From: JAUVXJ01 sp034430275
GTDB lineage: Bacteria; Chloroflexota; Anaerolineae; UBA7937; B3-Chlor
Direction: 5' to 3'
Assembly (NCBI GenBank): GCA_034430275.1
Contig: DAOUEW010000265.1
Coordinates: forward strand, 1 to 10,201
Length of the DNA: 10,201 nt
The notes under the pieces were generated by a model. The model was not told where the DNA came from. It was given only the letters and a program-made list of their open reading frames with translations, and made no database searches. A program made the position numbers and the translations under genes. Shown in pieces: positions 6,347-10,201 of the stretch (position 1 is the stretch's first letter; every line of letters begins with the position of its first letter).

Positions 6347-6372
6347 GGCGGGCTGGCTTGCCCATTCCCGCC
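6347..6372 (-). other. Hairpin just before the GYD gene
   Basis: GGCGGG (6347-6352) and CCCGCC (6367-6372) form a perfect 6-bp inverted repeat with a 14-nt loop; GGGC/GCCC inside it (6350-6353 with 6360-6363) can form an alternative stem. It fills much of the 49-nt gap between the membrane protein gene and the GYD gene and overlaps the stop region of the former. It could modulate read-through or protect the GYD message. No U-run follows it. Confidence 0.3.
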
Positions 6373-6374
6373 GA

Positions 6375-6878
6375 TCACAAAGGTCGTGCCAGGCGACCCA
6401 GGGTGCAGCGACGGTCCCTGGCCTGCCGGCAGTGGCCGCAGACCATTCTGCTGTGCGTGAGAACTATGGCGACCAGGAGGCCTAGAAAGAGAAGCAGTGC
6501 GGCGAGCCCAGGCGTGAGACGGCCTGCGGAGAGGGAGAGCAGCCCCGCCGCGATGGGCAGGGCGAGCACCAAACCGACCAGGGTCCAGGCCAGGGTCTGC
6601 GAGGCTGATCTACCGAACTCCTCCTGGTCGCGGTTGGAAAAGCAGAGGGCGGCGATTCTCCCCAGGCCGAGGCCGCAGACCCTGCCGTAATAGAAACACC
6701 TCGTGCAACCGAAAACCAGGGAGAGAACCACGCTCAGGACCCCGACGAGGGCGTATAGGAGGACTGCCCACCAGCCCAGTTGGGCCATAAGCACCGCGCC
6801 CACCAGCGCTGCTGCCGAAACCTGCACCAGGTTCAGCGCCACGATACGGAGCGGGTAGTCGTCGTAGCAGGTCTTCAT
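6375..6878 (-). CDS. Four-helix membrane protein with cytoplasmic-type cysteine clusters
   Basis: 167 residues; I do not recognise a named family. Four membrane segments are clear at about 12-34, 36-57, 95-116 and 121-141. Between helices 2 and 3 is CTRCFYYGRVCGLGLG (Cys58, Cys61, Cys68), with Cys79 shortly after. After helix 4 the tail carries MVCGHCRQARDRRC (Cys147, Cys150, Cys158, with His149). With an even number of helices both clusters lie on the same side of the membrane, and the flanking arginines suggest the cytoplasm. The two CxxC pairs could bind a metal or form a redox pair (inference). The ATG overlaps the TGA of the HD-domain gene by 4 nt (ATGA), a sign of translational coupling and related function. 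It resembles no transporter that I know. Confidence 0.8.
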   Translation of the reverse strand: MKTCYDDYPLRIVALNLVQVSAAALVGAVLMAQLGWWAVLLYALVGVLSVVLSLVFGCTRCFYYGRVCGLGLGRIAALCFSNRDQEEFGRSASQTLAWTLVGLVLALPIAAGLLSLSAGRLTPGLAALLLFLGLLVAIVLTHSRMVCGHCRQARDRRCTLGRLARPL

Positions 6879-7471
6879 TCGGTTCCTGGAGTATCGGTGA
6901 GGGCGTCGTAGGGGCGCATGCCGAGAAGCTCGGCGACCTCGTCGGCGAGCCGCTCGACCCAGGCTTCGTCCTCGTAGTGGTGCAAATGTGCGCCGTAGCG
7001 TTGGCGCGCGTTGGCGTACTTCTCCGCTATGGACGATAGCCCTGTGTCGCTGCTCAGGGCATCGGCAAGGATGGCTATTCGCTCCTCCAGAGAGAGCTCG
7101 CGGGGCTGCCAGCCGTTCCTGAGAAGGCCCGTTCGCTCTTGCTCTGTTAACATGCCTAACGCCACAGCGTCCTCGAGTGAATGCCCCTTGAGGACGTGCA
7201 CCAAGCAGATGCGGGCTTCTTCGCGCAGCCCTTCCTTCCGTGCCAGCAGGTAACCTTCGATGCCGTGGCGAAGGGTATGCCCCCGGCTCCGCCCCAGGTC
7301 GTGCAGGAGGCCCAGAACCTCTGCCCTCTCTGGGTCGACGGCGATACCTCGCTTGGCGATGATGTCCGCCAGCCGGCGGGCAGCAGAGCTGACCTGAAGA
7401 CAGTGGTCACGCCACGACGAGTCGGCGGAGCTGTGTTTGTCCAGTAGAGCGATGGCTTCTTCTCTGTTCAC
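6875..7471 (-). CDS. HD-domain metal-dependent phosphohydrolase
   Basis: A 198-residue cytoplasmic protein of the HD superfamily (Pfam PF01966), whose members use histidine/aspartate-bound metal ions to hydrolyse nucleotides or phosphate esters; the substrate here cannot be told. The metal motif is complete: His23 in RDHCLQVS, His57-Asp58 in LGLLHDLGRSRGH, and Asp137 in AILADALSS. Extra histidines at 65, 69, 92 and 97 fall in the central helices and may add ligands. GTG at 7471 is the only usable start, because an in-frame TAG lies upstream with no other standard start between. There is no good ribosome site; instead, TCACCTCCT (7483-7491, minus strand), which resembles the 16S rRNA 3' tail itself, lies 11 nt before it. 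The stop overlaps the next gene by 4 nt. It is first in a probable HD-membrane protein-GYD unit. Confidence 0.88.
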   Translation of the reverse strand: MNREEAIALLDKHSSADSSWRDHCLQVSSAARRLADIIAKRGIAVDPERAEVLGLLHDLGRSRGHTLRHGIEGYLLARKEGLREEARICLVHVLKGHSLEDAVALGMLTEQERTGLLRNGWQPRELSLEERIAILADALSSDTGLSSIAEKYANARQRYGAHLHHYEDEAWVERLADEVAELLGMRPYDALTDTPGTE

Positions 7472-7578
7472 TTCTCGTTCGTAGGAGGTGAGTGTCTCGC
7501 GTTCCAGTGCCGGTACGCGACGGGCCTAGTAGTCTGGTGTACCTCTCACACCCGGGCTGCCGATGGTGCGTCCTGGAG

Positions 7579-7608
7579 ATTATAACACAGGGCCTCGACC
7601 GTCCCCAA
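7579..7608 (-). promoter_or_regulatory. Probable promoter of the HD-domain gene unit
   Basis: A perfect TATAAT lies at 7579-7584 on the minus strand, with a weak -35 candidate TTGGGG (7603-7608) 18 nt upstream. It sits just after the stop codon of the glycosyltransferase gene and would give a leader of about 100 nt before the GTG at 7471. The -10 element is convincing and the -35 much less so. Confidence 0.5.
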
Positions 7609-7611
7609 GGA

Positions 7612-8625
7612 TCAGGAACGCCTGGCCAGAACGAACAGCACGACCAGGGCCACCACTCCCATAATCAGCAGGGCCAGGAGCTTGTGAAGCCCGGAGGCGA
7701 GGACGAGGGCCAGTCCGCCAAAGGCCGCGCACAGGAGATAGAAGAACAGCACCACGCGTCGCTGGGAGAGACCCAGGTCCAGGAGGCGGTGGTGGAGGTG
7801 GCCGCGGTCGCCCAACAAGGGGGAACGGCCCAAACGCAGCCGGTTGATGATCTGCCAGCCCACGTCCAGGATGGGGATGCCCATCACGAGCAAGGCTGTG
7901 GCCATCTTGGCTCCACCGATGACGGCCAGGCTGCCCAGGGCGAAACCCAGTAAGACCGCGCCGGACGTGCCCAGGAAGACCTTGGCCGGGTGGAAGTTGA
8001 AGGGTAGGAAGCCCAGGACGCAACCGGCCAGGGCCAGGGGCAGGATGGAGACGCTGTACTGCCCCAGCCTGTAGCTGTGGGCGAAGAGCAGCACCGAGGC
8101 GATGATCGTCACTCCGCCCGCCAGGCCGTCGAGCCCGTCCAGCCAGTTGACGGTGTTCATCATTCCCACCAGCCAGAACAGGGTGAAGGCCACAGCGACG
8201 AGAGGGCCGAAGACGATCACGCCGCCGAAGGGGTTCGCGATCTCGCCGATGGTGATGCCGAGGTAGACTGCGACGGCTGCGGCCACGAACTGCACGGCGA
8301 ACTGGGGAAAAGGACCCAGCTCACGCCTGTCGTCCCACACGCCAAGCCCGAAGACGATGGCCGACCCCAGGAGCAGGCCCGTGATCCGGTGCAGCTCCAG
8401 GGGATCCTTACGCTCGACAGGCAGCAGGAAGGTCAGGAGAACAGCAGCCACGAAAGGAAGGAACAGGGCCGCGCCACCGAGCCGCGGAATGGGCGTGTGA
8501 TGCACGTGCTTCGGCTCTCGAGGGACGTCCACGAAGCCGAATCGCCGGGCGAAACGGCAAACCAACGGGGTGAGGAGCAAAGAACCGAGGAAGGCGACGG
8601 CGAAAGGGAGCAGGAGAGTGATCAT
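7612..8625 (-). CDS. WecA/TagO-type polyprenyl-phosphate sugar-1-phosphate transferase
   Basis: A multi-helix membrane enzyme (Pfam PF00953, the MraY/WecA family) that moves a UDP-sugar phosphate, typically GlcNAc-1-phosphate, onto undecaprenyl phosphate, the first step in making wall polymers or surface glycans. I start it at the ATG at 8625 (MITLLLPF, 337 residues), where the family's first helix begins; the frame runs back to 8769 but that stretch is unlike any family member. Motifs: PRLGG after the first loop, GVWDDRRELGP (Asp98-Asp99), NTVNWLDGLDGLAGG (Asn157, Asn160, Asp163, Asp166), PILD (Asp254) and HLHH (276-279). The HLHH form favours WecA/TagO over MraY. The usual GDxGS motif after FxPAKVF reads GTSGA, so a normally conserved catalytic aspartate is absent. 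The ribosome site is weak. WecA and TagO cannot be told apart here. Confidence 0.88.
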   Translation of the reverse strand: MITLLLPFAVAFLGSLLLTPLVCRFARRFGFVDVPREPKHVHHTPIPRLGGAALFLPFVAAVLLTFLLPVERKDPLELHRITGLLLGSAIVFGLGVWDDRRELGPFPQFAVQFVAAAVAVYLGITIGEIANPFGGVIVFGPLVAVAFTLFWLVGMMNTVNWLDGLDGLAGGVTIIASVLLFAHSYRLGQYSVSILPLALAGCVLGFLPFNFHPAKVFLGTSGAVLLGFALGSLAVIGGAKMATALLVMGIPILDVGWQIINRLRLGRSPLLGDRGHLHHRLLDLGLSQRRVVLFFYLLCAAFGGLALVLASGLHKLLALLIMGVVALVVLFVLARRS

Positions 8626-8825
8626 CTCACTTGCGCCCACCCGATACGGCGTGCGACCGGCGCGGACGTGCCACCTGTCCGTGTTCGCGGCTGGGTCGCG
8701 GAGTCCGTGCCACGTCGAAGACAAAGGGGCCTGGCGTGAGCACCTGGAGCGACTCTTGTGCCGTGACACCTTGCACGAAGAGCGATGGTTCTTGTTTTCC
8801 GCGGCCTATGGGTCATGATCGCCCG

Positions 8826-8854
8826 ATTCTAGGCGAGCGACTTGTGCGTGTCAA
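8826..8854 (-). promoter_or_regulatory. Near-consensus promoter of the WecA/TagO-type gene
   Basis: On the minus strand a perfect TTGACA (8849-8854) is followed by a 17-nt spacer and TAGAAT (8826-8831), the best promoter match in the window. Transcription should begin near 8819, giving a leader of about 194 nt before the ATG at 8625. The leader contains a 64-codon open frame (8622-8816) whose ATG is only 3 nt from the predicted start site. The rest of the 255-nt gap holds no gene I can support. Confidence 0.7.
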
Positions 8855-8880
8855 ACACCTGCTCAGACAAAGGCGGCACC

Positions 8881-10201
8881 CTACGGAGCCGAGACCGAGA
8901 CTTGTGTGACCGTGAAGTGATCTCGCAGTTGGCTTCCATGGGCACCGGACACGGGCAGCCGCACTCCCGTCGCGGCGTCGTACATACCGGCAACGATGGT
9001 GTAGTTTCCGGACGGAGCATCGGGGGCGATGGGGATCTCGTCGCTGTCGGTGATGATCTCTCCCTCTGCCCAGCTCGTGGTGGGCAACGCGCCGCCACCG
9101 GGCGCGCTGTCTCGCTGGCCACGGATGTTGCCTTCATCGTCCAGCAGGTGGACGAAGACGGTGTATGAGGTGCTCATGGGGTCCAGGCACTCCCAGTAGA
9201 GGGTCAGCCGCAACACACCGCCGGGCTGTGCCTCCCCCGGCTCCAGGTCGTAGCCCAGCAGCTTCACCGACTCACCCAGTCGCACGTCCAGAAGGTGGTC
9301 CATGGGCGGCGTTTCGAAGACCCGCTCTCGCCCCTGGATCTCTATCTGGCCCAGATCGAGCGTGGCACCGAAGGGCAGGCGCCAGAGGAGGCGAGATAAG
9401 GGCTGGCCCTCCTGGCGGACCTCCGTCCTCAGGCGATAGGAGCCATCCGGCGTGTTGCCGGGCACGAGGAAGGACTGCCAGTCCCTGACCACCTCTCCCT
9501 CTTGCCAGCCTGGAGGGGGATAGGCACCACTCAGGGCCACCTCGGTTTCGCCGAGCTTGGATCCCGCTTCGTCCTCGAGCCACAAGAGCAGGCTGCAGTT
9601 GCCGTTCAGCCGGGGCAAACCTTGCCACAGGAAGGTGAGAGGGATGGAGTCTCCGGGTTTGAAGGTCTCTCCCACCACCGAGTAGCCGAGCAGCCTGACA
9701 CGGCCGCCCAGGTTGGCCAAGGACCTGTGCTGAACGTCCCACAGTCCCGCGCCGTCCAGTCCCAGGGTCTGGCCCAGGGAGAGACTGCCGATGGCCTGCG
9801 TGGCCAGGGGAACCAGCGTGTCCGGCTCGTACATGGTGACCTGGATCGTGTAGGAGCCAGGCGGCAGGCCGGCGAGGATAGACACGTCGTGGGTGTCCAC
9901 GATAACCTCGCCTGCCCCCCAGTTGTTGGTGCGGTAGGCCTCCTGGACGGGGAAGGCGTCGCGAACCGCGCCTAGATGACCTTCAGCATCGAGGAGACGG
10001 ATGGAGAGCTTGTAGTCTTCCCTTATCTCAGCAAGGGTCTCCCAGTGGAGGCTCAGTCGTAGCACTGGACCCACGTGGGTATCTCTGATCTCCGTGTCAT
10101 AGCCGGTGAGCAGGATGGATTCGCTGAAAGGTAGAGACAGAGTGTGCTCCGGCTCCTCGTGCAGGGTCACAGGGCGCTCGATAACCCGGACCAGGGGTCC
10201 C
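8881..10201 (-). CDS. C-terminal part of a large protein with three tandem beta-type repeats
   Basis: The frame is open through the right edge of the window, so the N-terminus is missing; the GTG at 10170 is only an internal codon preceded by coherent coding sequence (GPLVRVIERP). About 440 residues are visible, made of three diverged repeats of about 140 residues: about 10170-9751, 9723-9331 and 9297-8884. Each begins with a LLGY(D/S) or LTGYD strand, then a P-x-x-x-L-x-L-x-x-x-W strand, a segment with an acidic LLD-x-E-G turn, a G-x-x-P-x-x-x-W-x-x-G-E-V/I motif and a P-x-G-x-Y-x-I/L strand. The third is the most typical (VFVHLLDDEGNI, PTTSWAEGEIITD, GMYDAATGVRLP). In Chloroflexota such repeats commonly form the C-terminus of membrane glycosyltransferases or stand in secreted proteins. 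No membrane helix or catalytic motif is visible here, so the function of the missing part is open. No cysteine pairs stand out. Confidence 0.8.
   Translation of the reverse strand, partial: GPLVRVIERPVTLHEEPEHTLSLPFSESILLTGYDTEIRDTHVGPVLRLSLHWETLAEIREDYKLSIRLLDAEGHLGAVRDAFPVQEAYRTNNWGAGEVIVDTHDVSILAGLPPGSYTIQVTMYEPDTLVPLATQAIGSLSLGQTLGLDGAGLWDVQHRSLANLGGRVRLLGYSVVGETFKPGDSIPLTFLWQGLPRLNGNCSLLLWLEDEAGSKLGETEVALSGAYPPPGWQEGEVVRDWQSFLVPGNTPDGSYRLRTEVRQEGQPLSRLLWRLPFGATLDLGQIEIQGRERVFETPPMDHLLDVRLGESVKLLGYDLEPGEAQPGGVLRLTLYWECLDPMSTSYTVFVHLLDDEGNIRGQRDSAPGGGALPTTSWAEGEIITDSDEIPIAPDAPSGNYTIVAGMYDAATGVRLPVSGAHGSQLRDHFTVTQVSVSAP

Noticed and set aside
7492..7953. Plus-strand frame beginning with GTG just after AGGAGGTGA
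   Set aside because: The ribosome-site match is striking, but its spacing to the GTG is only about 3 nt. The frame runs antisense through the WecA/TagO-type gene and gives a Gln/His-rich product typical of a shadow. 8077-8739 on the plus strand is rejected for the same reason.

Overview
The window is GC-rich bacterial DNA that most resembles a Chloroflexota (Anaerolineae-like) genome. This is an inference from gene style: secreted lipoproteins with long Thr-Pro repeat linkers, a membrane-embedded spermidine-synthase-like protein, and a protein built of the beta-rich 'LLGYD...LYW...VFVHL...G.YPT..W' repeats common in that phylum. No rRNA or tRNA gene, CRISPR array, insertion sequence or phage gene was seen. 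TAG and TGA both serve as normal stop codons.

Positions 1-3260 (minus strand) hold a tandem family of four paralogous lipoproteins, read from 3260 towards 1, with the start of a possible fifth secreted protein cut by the window edge. Each has a lipobox cysteine, about 80 residues of Thr/Pro repeats and a C-terminal beta-type domain of about 115 residues. A near-consensus promoter (3292-3320) precedes the first copy and a dyad lies just upstream of it. The last copy is broken by an in-frame TAG at 213-215, after which 43 codons of recognisable family C-terminus continue to a TGA at 81-83.

Positions 3508-5976 (plus strand) carry a divergent gene for an 810-residue membrane protein with a spermidine-synthase/methyltransferase-like core. 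Its promoter sits so close to the ATG that the mRNA is predicted to be leaderless. A 9-bp inverted repeat (5977-6009) separates it from the convergent genes.

Positions 6041-7471 (minus strand) look like a three-gene unit: an HD-domain hydrolase, a cysteine-rich four-helix membrane protein overlapping it by 4 nt, and a small GYD-domain protein. A TATAAT element lies upstream at 7579-7584.

Positions 7612-8625 (minus strand) encode a WecA/TagO-type polyprenyl-phosphate sugar-1-phosphate transferase with its own TTGACA-N17-TAGAAT promoter and a leader of about 194 nt. It keeps most catalytic motifs, but the usual GDxGS motif reads GTSGA. Positions 8881-10201 (minus strand) hold the C-terminal part of a large protein made of three diverged repeats of about 140 residues. 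Cell-envelope functions dominate: anchored surface proteins, a polyprenyl-linked glycan initiator and membrane enzymes. No single pathway linking all the genes can be shown from sequence.
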